DNA of 41,335 nt, taken from JAKACA01 sp050010115 (GTDB taxonomy: Bacteria; Actinomycetota; Acidimicrobiia; Acidimicrobiales; Bog-793). Below the pieces are notes generated by a model, which saw nothing but the letters and a program-made list of their open reading frames with translations, was not told where the DNA came from and did not search any database. Every line of letters starts with the position of its first letter. The stretch's first letter is position 1. The position numbers and the translations under genes were made by a program. Of this stretch, positions 23,541-32,264 are shown piece by piece. The stretch covers positions 1 through 41,335 of the forward strand of contig JBEKLQ010000024.1 in NCBI GenBank assembly GCA_050010115.1. Direction: 5' to 3'.

Positions 23541-25289
23541 TCAGAGCGCCTGGACCTTGGAGCCGGACGTGGGGAGCCAGATCTCCACGCCCGTCCCCCG
23601 CCCCGGCGAGCTATCGATGGTGCAGCTCCCCCCCGCCAGTTGTGCTCGCTGCCGCATGGAAGTGAGTCCGAGGTGGCCGCGGGCCGAGTCCGATCGGATC
23701 CCGGCATCGAAGCCGGCCCCGTCGTCGGTGACCCGCACGAGGTAGCCGCCCCCCTCTCCCCGCAGCTCTACGTGCACGCGAGATGCGCCGGCGTGTTTGC
23801 GCACGTTCGTCAGAGCCTCCTGGGTGATGCGGAACAACACCACTCGTGCCACCTCCGGCGGCTGAGAGCTGAGACCGTCGCTCAGTTCGTAGGCGGGCCC
23901 TCCGTCGGGCCCGAAATCCTCTTCGAGGAGCTGGCGAAGGGCCGGGCCGAGGCCATCGCGGTCGAGCACGTACGGCCTGAGCTCGGACATCAGGTGGCGC
24001 ATGGACTCGATGGAGGAGTGGACGGTTGCCTTGGCCTTGACAAACCCCTCGTCGTCGGCGAGCTCAGGGTGGGCCATCGCGAGCATCTCGAGGCGCATGC
24101 TCGCCGCAGTGACCTTCTGGATCGAGTCGTCGTGAAGGTCGGAGGCGATCCGCTGCCGCTCCTCCTCTTGGGCGCTCACCAACCGAGAGAGCAGCTCCAA
24201 GCGCTCAGCGTCCGCCTGGCGAAGGGCAGTCACCGCCTCCTCCAGCTCAGTGGCCCGGGCCTCCGAGGCTTCCTTGAGGCGGGCCTGCCGCAGGGCGACG
24301 GCCAACTGGTCGGCCATCTCTCTCACGGCTGCCTCGATACGCGGATCGATTCCCGCCACCCGGGTACTGGTGAGGTTGATCTCCCCGATCGTCATTCCCT
24401 CATCGATGATGGCAGCGGACATCATGCTCCGGATGCCGGCTGCGAGCAGCTCACGAACGATGGGTGGGGGAGTCACGATGTCACCGATGTCCTCGTATGA
24501 CCTCACCCTCCGCTGTGCAACGCGAGCAAGGGGCATAAGGTCGGCAAGGTCGATTGTTCTTCCCAGGGGACCGGGCCCACCCGGAGGTTCAACTGCAAGG
24601 AAGGTCGCCGTCTCGGCGGCCGGATCAAACAGCATCACCGAGGCATGGTCGGCACCCACCATGCGACGGAGTTTCCTGAGGACCGTCTGGGACAGTTCGG
24701 ACACTGAGTCGCAGTCGAGAATGGCTCTGTCGACCTCGTGGATGAGCTCGAGGCGCTCCAAGCTTCTCGACGTCTCCTGCTCGGCGGCCTTCTGTGCCGT
24801 AATGTCCCGAACCAAGAGGCAGATCCTCGCCGAAGAGCCCTCCGACCCGGCAATCGGAGCGAGCCTGCCCTGGAACCACCGGGTGCCGGCGGGAACGTCT
24901 AGGCAGTACTCGCAAATCTCCGGGCAACCCGTGTCGAGGACATGGCCAATGATCTGGGTCAAGTGGAGCCCGATTTGCTCGCCGAGGCCCTCACGAAGTG
25001 TTCGGCCTAGCAGCTCGCGCCGGGGCGCTGAAAGAAGGGCGTCGTCGGCGGTCCAGACCCCGAGGTAGGTGCCGTTCTCGTCGAGCTCGAACACAAGATC
25101 ATCGAGTGAGGACAGCAGCGCCTGCAGGCGAGCTTCGCTCTCGCGTAGAGCTTCGGTAGCCCGCTGGGGCTCGCGGAACTGCTCCTCGCTCTGGCGACCC
25201 AAGGTCCCGGTGTCACGTCTCCCGCTCCGACAATCAGACTCTCTGGCGTTGGCATCAGTCCTTGCGGTTGGGCGCGCCAAGTTAGCCAC
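23541..25289 (-). CDS. PAS-GAF sensor histidine kinase (NarL-type, HisKA_3)
   Basis: 582 residues, soluble. A PAS domain covers about 52-165 (LQALLSSLDDLVFELDENGTY to ARICLLVRDITAQKAAEQ), a GAF domain about 180-335 (ILDCDSVSELSQTVLRKL, SAAIIDEGMTIGEINL), then a dimerisation helix with the phospho-acceptor His386 in ERQRIASDLHDDSIQ, and an HATPase domain with RITQEALTNVRKHAGA, DDGAGFD and GHLGLTSMRQRAQLAGG. GTG at 25289 has no Shine-Dalgarno sequence; GATAAT (25296-25301) ends six bases upstream, arguing for a leaderless mRNA. It is followed by its REC-EAL partner after one base. The signal sensed is unknown; two Cys in the PAS region (GCPEICEYC) might bind a cofactor. Confidence 0.93.
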   Translation of the reverse strand: MANLARPTARTDANARESDCRSGRRDTGTLGRQSEEQFREPQRATEALRESEARLQALLSSLDDLVFELDENGTYLGVWTADDALLSAPRRELLGRTLREGLGEQIGLHLTQIIGHVLDTGCPEICEYCLDVPAGTRWFQGRLAPIAGSEGSSARICLLVRDITAQKAAEQETSRSLERLELIHEVDRAILDCDSVSELSQTVLRKLRRMVGADHASVMLFDPAAETATFLAVEPPGGPGPLGRTIDLADLMPLARVAQRRVRSYEDIGDIVTPPPIVRELLAAGIRSMMSAAIIDEGMTIGEINLTSTRVAGIDPRIEAAVREMADQLAVALRQARLKEASEARATELEEAVTALRQADAERLELLSRLVSAQEEERQRIASDLHDDSIQKVTAASMRLEMLAMAHPELADDEGFVKAKATVHSSIESMRHLMSELRPYVLDRDGLGPALRQLLEEDFGPDGGPAYELSDGLSSQPPEVARVVLFRITQEALTNVRKHAGASRVHVELRGEGGGYLVRVTDDGAGFDAGIRSDSARGHLGLTSMRQRAQLAGGSCTIDSSPGRGTGVEIWLPTSGSKVQAL

Positions 25290-25295
25290 GAGCTA

Positions 25296-25301
25296 ATTAT
25301 C
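25296..25301 (-). promoter_or_regulatory. -10 element of a probable leaderless transcript
   Basis: GATAAT on the minus strand, one mismatch from TATAAT, ends six bases before the kinase's GTG start at 25289. There is no ribosome site between. Confidence 0.5.
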
Positions 25302-25351
25302 GGCTTGAAAGGAGTAACACTTGAGGTCCTCGGGTCAGGCGCCGGAGTCGA

Positions 25352-26365
25352 GTGCGAGTGCTCTCGGTGGAGGACAAGCTGGCGGCCTCCAGGTCCGGCT
25401 ACCAGGCTGCTCTGGACTGCACACCTCGACAGGTGGCCAGGAAGCGCCATTTCAACTTCGACGCCGCCTTCGAGCTCGGACTGATGTACATGGACATGGC
25501 CATGGACAGCGACTGCGGGCTCAACCTCGGTCGCTACCAGTTCGAGCAATCGGGCCGCTGGGAGGAGCGAGGGCTGCTCGCTGTTGTGGGCATGGGCGTG
25601 GAGCCGGGGATCTCGGACGTCTTCGCCGCCTATGCGGCTAAGCACCTGTTCGACGCCATCGAGGAGATCGGTGTTCGCGACGGCAGCAACCTCGAGGTGA
25701 AGGGCTACGAGTTCGCCCCGAACTTCTCAATCTGGACGACGATCGAGGAGTGCCTCGATCCACCGATCGTCTACGAAAGGAACCGGGGGTGGTTCACGAC
25801 CGAGACGTTCTCCCAGCCCGAGGTGTTCGACTTCCCCGACGGCATCGGCCCCCTCGAGTGCGTGAACGTCGAGCACGAGGAGGTCATGCTCATCCCGCGG
25901 TGGGTGAAGTGCGACCGCGTAACCTTCAAGTACGGGCTGGGCCGGCGCTTCATTGAGGTCTTGCAGACCCTTCACATGCTCGGCCTGGACAGCACGGAGA
26001 AGGTCGATGTCAAGGGTGTGGCTGTTGCGCCGCGCGACGTCGTGGCTGCTTGCCTCCCCGACCCCGCCCACCTTGGCGACCGTATGACGGGCAAGACGTG
26101 CGCCGGGACTTGGGTCAAGGGCACGAAGGGCGGACGACCACGCGAGGTCTATGTGTACCAGGTGGCCGACAACGCGACGACGATGCAGGACTATGGCGTG
26201 CAGGCGGTCGTCTGGCAGACGGCCGTAGGCCCCGTCATCGCCATGGAGCTGATCGCTGAAGGCCTGTGGACCGGTGCCGGCGTGCTCGGGCCCGAGGCGT
26301 TCGACCCTGACCCCTTCATGGAGCGGATGGGAGCCTATGGCGCTCCTTACGCGATCAGGGAGTGA
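25352..26365 (+). CDS. Saccharopine-dehydrogenase-like protein, N-terminal nucleotide-binding part lost
   Basis: 337 residues matching the central and C-terminal parts of the saccharopine dehydrogenase-like family: FNFDAAFELGLMYMDMAMDS, LLAVVGMGVEPGISDVFAAYA and a long C-terminal catalytic/substrate domain ending GVLGPEAFDPDPFM. Intact members are about 400 residues with an N-terminal Rossmann domain. Here its start is missing: a fragment VLGSGAG of the dinucleotide-binding loop is readable in another frame at 25326-25346, right after AAAGGAG (25308-25314) and a TTG at 25321. About 60-70 residues appear deleted and the frame is shifted. The GTG at 25352 is therefore doubtful. Probably a pseudogene or an assembly fault; if translated it should not bind NAD(P). 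Confidence 0.65.
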   Translation: MRVLSVEDKLAASRSGYQAALDCTPRQVARKRHFNFDAAFELGLMYMDMAMDSDCGLNLGRYQFEQSGRWEERGLLAVVGMGVEPGISDVFAAYAAKHLFDAIEEIGVRDGSNLEVKGYEFAPNFSIWTTIEECLDPPIVYERNRGWFTTETFSQPEVFDFPDGIGPLECVNVEHEEVMLIPRWVKCDRVTFKYGLGRRFIEVLQTLHMLGLDSTEKVDVKGVAVAPRDVVAACLPDPAHLGDRMTGKTCAGTWVKGTKGGRPREVYVYQVADNATTMQDYGVQAVVWQTAVGPVIAMELIAEGLWTGAGVLGPEAFDPDPFMERMGAYGAPYAIRE

Positions 26366-26469
26366 GCGCCCGGCTGCCTCTCTCACTGTGTGACAAAGTC
26401 CTCTGGTCCAACGCGACGTCTTGCGCGAAAAGGATAAGCAGGGCATTTGGGGATCGGGAGAGGTGGACC

Positions 26470-27438
26470 ATGTCAGCCCCAACCGCAGCCACGAGAGGCA
26501 GGCAGAGTGAAGCTCCCTCCGCGGCGGTACTCGGCGTGTTCTCGCCGCTGGCGCGGCGGATTGCCGGCGTTCGAGGTGGCTCAGTGCCGTCGCGTGACCC
26601 GGAGTTCGTGCAACGGCAGCGAGCTTCGGTCGCGAAGTTGACCAGTTACTTCTCGCCAGAGGTGCGAGGCCTCGAGCACCTTCCGGAATCCGGCCCAGTG
26701 CTGATTATCGGCAACCACTCCTGTCTCTTTTACATGCCCGATGCCTGGATCGTCGGCCTGGCGATGCTCGAGCGGCGGGGCGTGGACTCGCCCTCGTACG
26801 CGCTGGGTTACGACCTCCTGTTCGTCGTACCCGGGGTGAGCACCTACCTGCGGCGAATGGGCCTGCTGCCCGCTGCCTGGCGCGAGGCCGGCGCCGCGCT
26901 CGACGAGGGTGCCGCCGTGCTCGTCTACCCCGGCGGGGACTGGGAGGCGTGCCGGCCCTGGACGCTACGCAACCGGGTCGACCTCGCCGGCCACACTGGC
27001 TTCATCAGGCTCGCCCTCGAGCGCGGTGTCCCAGTCGTCCCGGTTGTCACCCACGGCAGCCACGACGCCGTGATCGTGCTTGCCCGTGGCGAGCGTCTCG
27101 CCCGCGTCATGGGTCTGCACCACCTCCGGATCAAGGTCTTCCCTCTTGCCGCCGGCTTGCCGTTCGGTGTGACGACCATGCTGCTCCCCCCGCTCCCGAT
27201 GCCGTCCTCGATCACGGTGGAGTTCCTACCCGCTCTCGACTGGACAGGGCACGGTCGCCAGGGGGCGCTCGATGACCAGCTCGTAGCAACCTGCTACGAG
27301 GAGATCACGGACCTCATGCAGTCGGCGCTCGACCGCTTGCGGGTTGAGCGACCGCACCCGGTGGTCCGAGGCTGGTCGAACCTGCTTCGCGCCGCTCCAG
27401 CCTTCAAGCGGGTCCGCAGCGAGCAGGTGAGTACGTGA
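26470..27438 (+). CDS. Lysophospholipid/diacylglycerol acyltransferase-like protein (PlsC superfamily)
   Basis: 322 residues. The acyltransferase motif I is GNHSCLFYMPDAW with His83 and Asp91, a spaced version of HX4D known from the actinobacterial diacylglycerol acyltransferase-like branch; motif III is present as VLVYPGGDWEACRPW, and PVVPVVTHGSHDAV is the motif IV region. It should transfer a fatty acyl group onto a glycerolipid or another lipid at the membrane. ATG at 26470 follows GGGAGAGG. It overlaps the next gene by four bases, forming an operon with an anchored unknown protein, and an acyl-ACP thioesterase-like gene follows, so a lipid-related unit is plausible. Confidence 0.87.
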   Translation: MSAPTAATRGRQSEAPSAAVLGVFSPLARRIAGVRGGSVPSRDPEFVQRQRASVAKLTSYFSPEVRGLEHLPESGPVLIIGNHSCLFYMPDAWIVGLAMLERRGVDSPSYALGYDLLFVVPGVSTYLRRMGLLPAAWREAGAALDEGAAVLVYPGGDWEACRPWTLRNRVDLAGHTGFIRLALERGVPVVPVVTHGSHDAVIVLARGERLARVMGLHHLRIKVFPLAAGLPFGVTTMLLPPLPMPSSITVEFLPALDWTGHGRQGALDDQLVATCYEEITDLMQSALDRLRVERPHPVVRGWSNLLRAAPAFKRVRSEQVST

Positions 27439-28271
27439 GCGCAGCCGTGCACCGGTGCCGCAAGCGGCTCGTTCTCGCCATAGCCGCGGCACTCCTCGGG
27501 ATCGGCGGTGGCGTCCTCGCTTACATGTGGTCCGCAAGTGGCTCGCACGAGGTGCTCCTCTCACAGGCCTACAAGCAGTTCCATGGCAAATCGACAACGC
27601 CGGACCGGCCGCCGCAAGGAGTTGAGCTCGTGCGTCCCGCACAGGGCGTGTATCGGTACTCGGGCGGCGGCACAGAGCACGTTTCCTTCCCCCCGAAGAC
27701 ACAGCTCGAAGGCCCAGTCATCCCGGGCACCGTCACCTACACGAAGGGCGGCTGTTGGGAGTTCCGGCTCGACTACAGCGACAACCACTGGCAGAGCACG
27801 ATGTACTGTCTGAGCCCGGCGGGGCTGCTGCTCACAGCGCGCGCGGGCTGGTACCGATGGGACTTCGTGTTCACGACTGTCGAGGACACCGCCAGTTACC
27901 GCTGTAGTCAGTCGGAGGTCGCTGTCCCGAGCCGGCCGAGCGGCGGTGAGCGCTTCGGGTTCTCGTGTCGCGGCACGAACAACCACCTGTCCATACCGGC
28001 CGTCACGATGTCCGGTTACAACGAATTCATCGGAATGGAGCCGGTAGTGATCGGTGCCCGGCGGCTGATGGCGCTGCACCTCCGGGAGGTAGCCCGTTTC
28101 AGCGGTGGGCAGAGCGGCACGAACGTGGCCGACACATGGTTTGACCCCGCGACGGGCCTTCCGCTCCGTGGCACGTGGAGCACCAAAGTCCGGACGGCCT
28201 CGCCGGTCGGCACCTCTACGCTCACAGCCAGCGGTCACTTCTCGCTCGTGTCGCTCACGCCGCACGCATGA
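27435..28271 (+). CDS. Membrane-anchored or secreted hypothetical protein
   Basis: 278 residues. The N terminus is a signal-anchor type: Arg/Lys-rich RCRKR followed by LVLAIAAALLGIGGGVLAYMW. The rest is predicted beta-rich and extracytoplasmic, with Cys pairs (GGCWEFRLDYS, MYCLSPAG, YRCSQSE, FSCRGTN) able to form two disulfides. Near the C terminus WFDPATGLPLRGTW resembles lipid-binding, LolA-like sheets, but the match is too vague to call. GTG at 27435 overlaps the acyltransferase stop by four bases, so the two are co-expressed. Confidence 0.78.
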   Translation: MSAAVHRCRKRLVLAIAAALLGIGGGVLAYMWSASGSHEVLLSQAYKQFHGKSTTPDRPPQGVELVRPAQGVYRYSGGGTEHVSFPPKTQLEGPVIPGTVTYTKGGCWEFRLDYSDNHWQSTMYCLSPAGLLLTARAGWYRWDFVFTTVEDTASYRCSQSEVAVPSRPSGGERFGFSCRGTNNHLSIPAVTMSGYNEFIGMEPVVIGARRLMALHLREVARFSGGQSGTNVADTWFDPATGLPLRGTWSTKVRTASPVGTSTLTASGHFSLVSLTPHA

Positions 28272-28371
28272 CCGGCTCAACCGACGCGACCGGTTGTGAT
28301 TGCCTGCATACTCAACGTCAGTTCGTGTCGTGAACGTCGGCTCTGCGCCGTGACCGGATCCAAGGACCGCG

Positions 28372-29100
28372 ATGCCTCTGTATCTCCCATCTCCTGGACA
28401 CGGTCGGGCATTCACGGCCGAGCACCAGGTGCGGCTCGGCGACTCGACGCCGAGCGGACGGGCGCGCTTCGACGCGATCGCCCGGTACCTCCAAGATGTA
28501 GCCGAGGACGATGCGAACGACGCCGGCTGGCCCAAGTCGATCGGTTGGCTTCTTCGGAGGTGCGCTATCAACGTGCGCCAGTTCCCTGCACTCGGAGAGC
28601 GCTTACAGCTCGTGACGTTCTGCTCCGCCAGCGCCCCGAAGTGGGCCGAACGCACGACGACTATCACCGGCGACGCCGGTGGCTCGGTGCAGGGTTCAGC
28701 GGTCTGGGTCGCGGTGGATACCGCCAGCGGACGCCCGACACGCGTCGGCGAGCTCTTCGAGCGAATCTACTCACCCTCCGCCGACGGCCGCCGGGCCTCG
28801 GTGCGACTCTCGCTCCCTCCGCCGACCAGCCAAGCCCTCGCTGAGGCTAGGAACTGGCCACTCCGCTCGAGTGACCTGGATGTCTGGGGACATGTGAACA
28901 ACGCCATCTCTTGGGCCGCCATCGAAGACGAGCTCAGCCTGTTGGACTGGCTACCGCTGCGGGCCGAGGTCGAGCACAACGAGGCGATCACCCTCGGTGA
29001 CTCGCCCCGCCTGGCAAGTAGTCCGTCGGACGCGGGCCTCGACCTGTGGCTCGTCGCCGCTGGGCGCGTGCTCACATCGGCTCGCCTCCATCGATCATGA
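28372..29100 (+). CDS. Acyl-ACP thioesterase-like double hotdog protein
   Basis: 242 residues, two hotdog folds in tandem. The first includes FDAIARYLQDVAEDDANDAGW, a signature of actinobacterial FatA/FatB-like thioesterases; the second includes RSSDLDVWGHVNNAISWAAIEDEL, the D-x-x-GHVNN catalytic block (Asp, His, Asn). It should release fatty acids from acyl-ACP or acyl-CoA. ATG at 28372 follows AAGGA. It lies 100 bases after the anchored protein and on the same strand as the acyltransferase. Confidence 0.87.
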   Translation: MPLYLPSPGHGRAFTAEHQVRLGDSTPSGRARFDAIARYLQDVAEDDANDAGWPKSIGWLLRRCAINVRQFPALGERLQLVTFCSASAPKWAERTTTITGDAGGSVQGSAVWVAVDTASGRPTRVGELFERIYSPSADGRRASVRLSLPPPTSQALAEARNWPLRSSDLDVWGHVNNAISWAAIEDELSLLDWLPLRAEVEHNEAITLGDSPRLASSPSDAGLDLWLVAAGRVLTSARLHRS

Positions 29101-29171
29101 AGGCGGCATCAAGGGACCGGGACACTCGTTAGGCCGCCCTGAGCGGTGGCCGGCGACCCCCGGGGACATGC

Positions 29172-30590
29172 ATGATGCTACCCATGCCATTTCGCACGAT
29201 CATCGAGCCGTTCCGTATCCATTCGGTCGAGCCACTGAGGATGACGACGCAGGCGGAACGCGAGCGGGCGGTGCGCGCTGCCGGCTACAACCTGTTCGGG
29301 CTGCGGTCCGAGGACGTGCTCATCGACCTGCTCACCGACTCGGGGACCGGCGCCATGTCACGAGACCAGTGGGCGGCGATCCAGCATGGTGACGAAAGCT
29401 ACGCGGGGTCGCCGTCCTGGTTCCGGTTTCTGGACAGTGTCCAGGAGCTCTTTCCCTTCAAGCACATCATTCCGACACACCAGGGCAGGGCAGCCGAGAA
29501 GATTCTCTTCACGGCGGTCGCTGGACCGGGCAAGGCGGTGCCGAACAACACGCACTTCGACACCACGCGCGCGAACGTCGAGTTCACAGGCGCCGAGGCG
29601 GTTGATCTCGTAGTCGCGGGGGGAGACGATCTCTCGGCATCGCACTCGTTCGGGGGCAACATGGACATCGAGCGGCTGGATGCGTTCCTGCGAGCGCACC
29701 CCGGCTCAGTTCCCGTCGTGTTCGTCACGGTGACGAACAACTCGCATGGCGGGCAGCCGGTGTCCCTCGCGAACCTCCGCGATGTGCGGGAGGTCTGCGA
29801 TCGCCACGGGGTGCCGCTCTTCCTCGACGCATGCCGTTTCGCAGAGAACGCCTGGTTCATTCACGAGCGCGAGCCGGGCCAACAGAGCCGCGAGGTTCGA
29901 GACATCGTGAGAGAGATGGCGTCACTCGCAGACGGCATGACGATGAGCGCCAAGAAGGATGGGCTGGCGAACATCGGCGGCTGGCTCGCAATGAATGACG
30001 ATGAGATCGCGACACAATGTCGCAACCTGCTCATCCTCACCGAGGGCTTCCCTACCTATGGAGGCCTAGCCGGTCGCGACCTCGAGGCAATAGCGCAGGG
30101 TCTCCACGAGGTGGTGGAGCACGACTATCTGCAGTACCGGATCCGCTCGACGGGCTACCTCGGCGATGCGCTGGTCCGCCTGGGCGTGCCAATTGTCCAG
30201 CCAACCGGAGGGCACGCGGTGTACATCGACGCCCGTCGGTTGCTCCCACACATCTCGCCGCTGGAGTATCCGGGCCAAGCGCTGGCCGTCGCACTCTACG
30301 AGACAGGAGGGATCCGCAGCTGCGAGCTGGGCACTGTGATGTTCGGTCGCCACCCTGACGGATCTGAGCAGCCTGCCGACATGGATCTAGTCAGGCTCGC
30401 GATCCCACGCCGCACCTACACGCAAAGCCACATGGACTACGTCGTCGAAGTGTGCGGCGAGGTAGCCACGCGAGCAGCCGACCTACCTGGGTACCGTATT
30501 GTCGAGGAACCGCCGATGTTGCGTCACTTCACAGCGCGCTTCGAGCCGATATCCAGCGCTGAAGAGGGCCCTCCGCTCACGCCGACGTAA
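29172..30590 (+). CDS. tnaA: Tryptophanase (tryptophan indole-lyase)
   Basis: 472 residues, PLP-dependent beta-eliminating lyase family. The PLP lysine is Lys262 in MSAKKDGLANIGG. Three positions that separate tryptophanase from tyrosine phenol-lyase all read tryptophanase: Asp130 in HFDTT (Thr in tyrosine phenol-lyase), Leu386 in SCELG (Arg there), and His452 in LRHFTARF (Phe there). So the expected reaction is tryptophan to indole, pyruvate and ammonia. Other family landmarks: LLTDSGTGAMS, PTHQGRAAEKI, EGFPTYGGLAGRDLE. I keep the first ATG at 29172, but ATG at 29184 is possible. No tnaC-like leader peptide or TnaB permease gene is adjacent. Confidence 0.9.
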   Translation: MMLPMPFRTIIEPFRIHSVEPLRMTTQAERERAVRAAGYNLFGLRSEDVLIDLLTDSGTGAMSRDQWAAIQHGDESYAGSPSWFRFLDSVQELFPFKHIIPTHQGRAAEKILFTAVAGPGKAVPNNTHFDTTRANVEFTGAEAVDLVVAGGDDLSASHSFGGNMDIERLDAFLRAHPGSVPVVFVTVTNNSHGGQPVSLANLRDVREVCDRHGVPLFLDACRFAENAWFIHEREPGQQSREVRDIVREMASLADGMTMSAKKDGLANIGGWLAMNDDEIATQCRNLLILTEGFPTYGGLAGRDLEAIAQGLHEVVEHDYLQYRIRSTGYLGDALVRLGVPIVQPTGGHAVYIDARRLLPHISPLEYPGQALAVALYETGGIRSCELGTVMFGRHPDGSEQPADMDLVRLAIPRRTYTQSHMDYVVEVCGEVATRAADLPGYRIVEEPPMLRHFTARFEPISSAEEGPPLTPT

Positions 30591-30621
30591 CTTGCCCCCT
30601 CAGCCGTGTAGCTCTTCCCCG

Positions 30622-30649
30622 GAATGCGAGACGAGACGTAGCCGCATTC
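30622..30649. terminator. Hairpin between convergent genes
   Basis: GAATGCG (30622-30628) and CGCATTC (30643-30649) form a perfect 7-base stem with a 14-base loop in the 115-base gap between the tryptophanase and the MBL-rhodanese gene. No T-run, so a bidirectional terminator is only a candidate. Confidence 0.35.
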
Positions 30650-30705
30650 GATCTCTCCCAGACCGAACTCGCCCCAATCCATCCTCTGAGCCGTGCAGCC
30701 GAGGA

Positions 30706-32163
30706 CTAGCCACCGGCCGCTCTCCCGATGCTAGGGCCGATCTCGGACGTGGTACCGACGTTCCCCGCAATGGTGCCCACCGAGGTCGGCAGTCCTGCAC
30801 TTTCCCAAGCGGCGTAGCCGCCGAGGACATCGGAGACGTCGCCGAAGCCGGCAGCGACCAGGAGGCTGGCGGCGACCTGGGACCGGTACCCGCTGGCGCA
30901 GTAGACGACCACAGGGCTCGCAGGATCGAGGCCCGCGAGCGAATCGGCGAGGACTGCGAGCGGAATTTGCCGGGCACCTGGCAGCGTGCCCGAAGCGGTC
31001 TCGCCCGGGCTGCGCACGTCGACGAGCTGGAGCCCAGGGTCGCTTCCGCTCAGCTTGCCGAGCTGCTCGACCGTTAGTCGTGAGCTCTGTTCGACCAGCT
31101 CAGGTCGGGTCGCGAAGAGCTCCGCGAGCCCGTCCAGCTGGCCGACGACCCGGTCGTAGCCAACACGTCCGAGCCGAACCTTGGCCTCGACTGCGACGGC
31201 GGGGTCCCCCACGAGCACGACGTCGCGCTCGGGCGACAGGACATCGGCGGCCCACTCGGCGAATCGGCCCTGCAGCCCGACGTTTACCGCGCCCCGTAGG
31301 TGGCCGGCAGCAAAGTCAGGGGGCTCGCGGCTATCGAGCAGGACCGACCCAGCATCCCGGTGCCCGAGGACCTCCTCGACGTCGAGCAGCGGTGGAATGC
31401 CCTCGTCGAGCAGCGGGTGGAGCTCACGGTTCCGCTGCGCGTCGAACTCGAAGTAGTGAGGCCGGGAGGGCTGGCCCTCCGTGACGGCGGCGACGAACTG
31501 GTCCTCCCCCATGCACTGCAGCGCATAGTTGGCCAGCCGCTGCTCTCCGAGCGTCGAGGTCGTCTCGCTCGACAGTTGCTTCCCGCACGACGAACCGGCG
31601 CCGTGCGCGGGGAAGATGCGTGTGACGTCCGGGAGCAACAGCAGCTTGTCGTGCAGCGAGCGGTACAGGCGCCGTGCGAGCGCGTCCGCCGACAGATCGG
31701 CACCGGCCGAGGCTAAGAGATCTGGACGCCCGACGTCGCCGACGAACAGGGTGTCGCCGGTGAGCACCCCGTAGGGCGCCTCGTCGTCAGCATGCTCGTA
31801 GACCACGATGCAGATCGACTCCGGCGTATGACCAGGAGTAGCGAGAATCTCGAGCGTGACGTCGCCCAAGGACAGCCGTTGACCGTCTTGCAAGCGCTCG
31901 ATCGGGAACTCGACGTCGGCTTCGTGCCCATAGGAGATGACAGCACCCGTTCGCGCCGCGAGCTCGAGATGACCGCTGAGGAAGTCGGCGTGAACGTGCG
32001 TCTCGATCACCCGCTCGATGGCGAGTCCTCGGGCCGCGGCCTCGTCGAGGTATACGCCCACATCACGCCGAGGATCGACGACGACCGCCCGCCCGGTTGT
32101 TGCGTCCCCGATGACGTAGGAAGCGTGAGACAGACAGGCCAGGTAGTGCTGTGTGAGGATCAC
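30706..32163 (-). CDS. Persulfide-dioxygenase-like MBL hydrolase fused to two rhodanese domains
   Basis: 485 residues. MBL domain at 1-240 with the ETHE1-type metal site: H56-V-H58-A-D60 and His65 in THVHADFLSGH, then ATPGHTPES, TGDTLFVGDVGRPDL and FPAHGAGSSCG. Two rhodanese domains follow. In the first (about 265-360) the loop that should hold the active Cys reads LVGDPAVAV, so it is catalytically dead. The second (about 370-460) has YCASGYRS with the Cys in place. The protein should oxidise glutathione- or other persulfide and move sulfane sulfur. GTG at 32163 follows GAGGTG. No sulfide:quinone reductase gene lies nearby. Confidence 0.9.
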   Translation of the reverse strand: MILTQHYLACLSHASYVIGDATTGRAVVVDPRRDVGVYLDEAAARGLAIERVIETHVHADFLSGHLELAARTGAVISYGHEADVEFPIERLQDGQRLSLGDVTLEILATPGHTPESICIVVYEHADDEAPYGVLTGDTLFVGDVGRPDLLASAGADLSADALARRLYRSLHDKLLLLPDVTRIFPAHGAGSSCGKQLSSETTSTLGEQRLANYALQCMGEDQFVAAVTEGQPSRPHYFEFDAQRNRELHPLLDEGIPPLLDVEEVLGHRDAGSVLLDSREPPDFAAGHLRGAVNVGLQGRFAEWAADVLSPERDVVLVGDPAVAVEAKVRLGRVGYDRVVGQLDGLAELFATRPELVEQSSRLTVEQLGKLSGSDPGLQLVDVRSPGETASGTLPGARQIPLAVLADSLAGLDPASPVVVYCASGYRSQVAASLLVAAGFGDVSDVLGGYAAWESAGLPTSVGTIAGNVGTTSEIGPSIGRAAGG

Positions 32164-32264
32164 GCCTGCACCTCGCTTTCGAAGAGCACTGCCGGTATTC
32201 TCGCATCGCTCGCTCGACTCCGGCAGTCATAGAATGCACGACTGGTCGCCAGCGAGTTCCGCCT

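Noticed and set aside
29172..30590. Tyrosine phenol-lyase
   Set aside because: The three specificity positions are Asp, Leu and His as in tryptophanase, not Thr, Arg and Phe.
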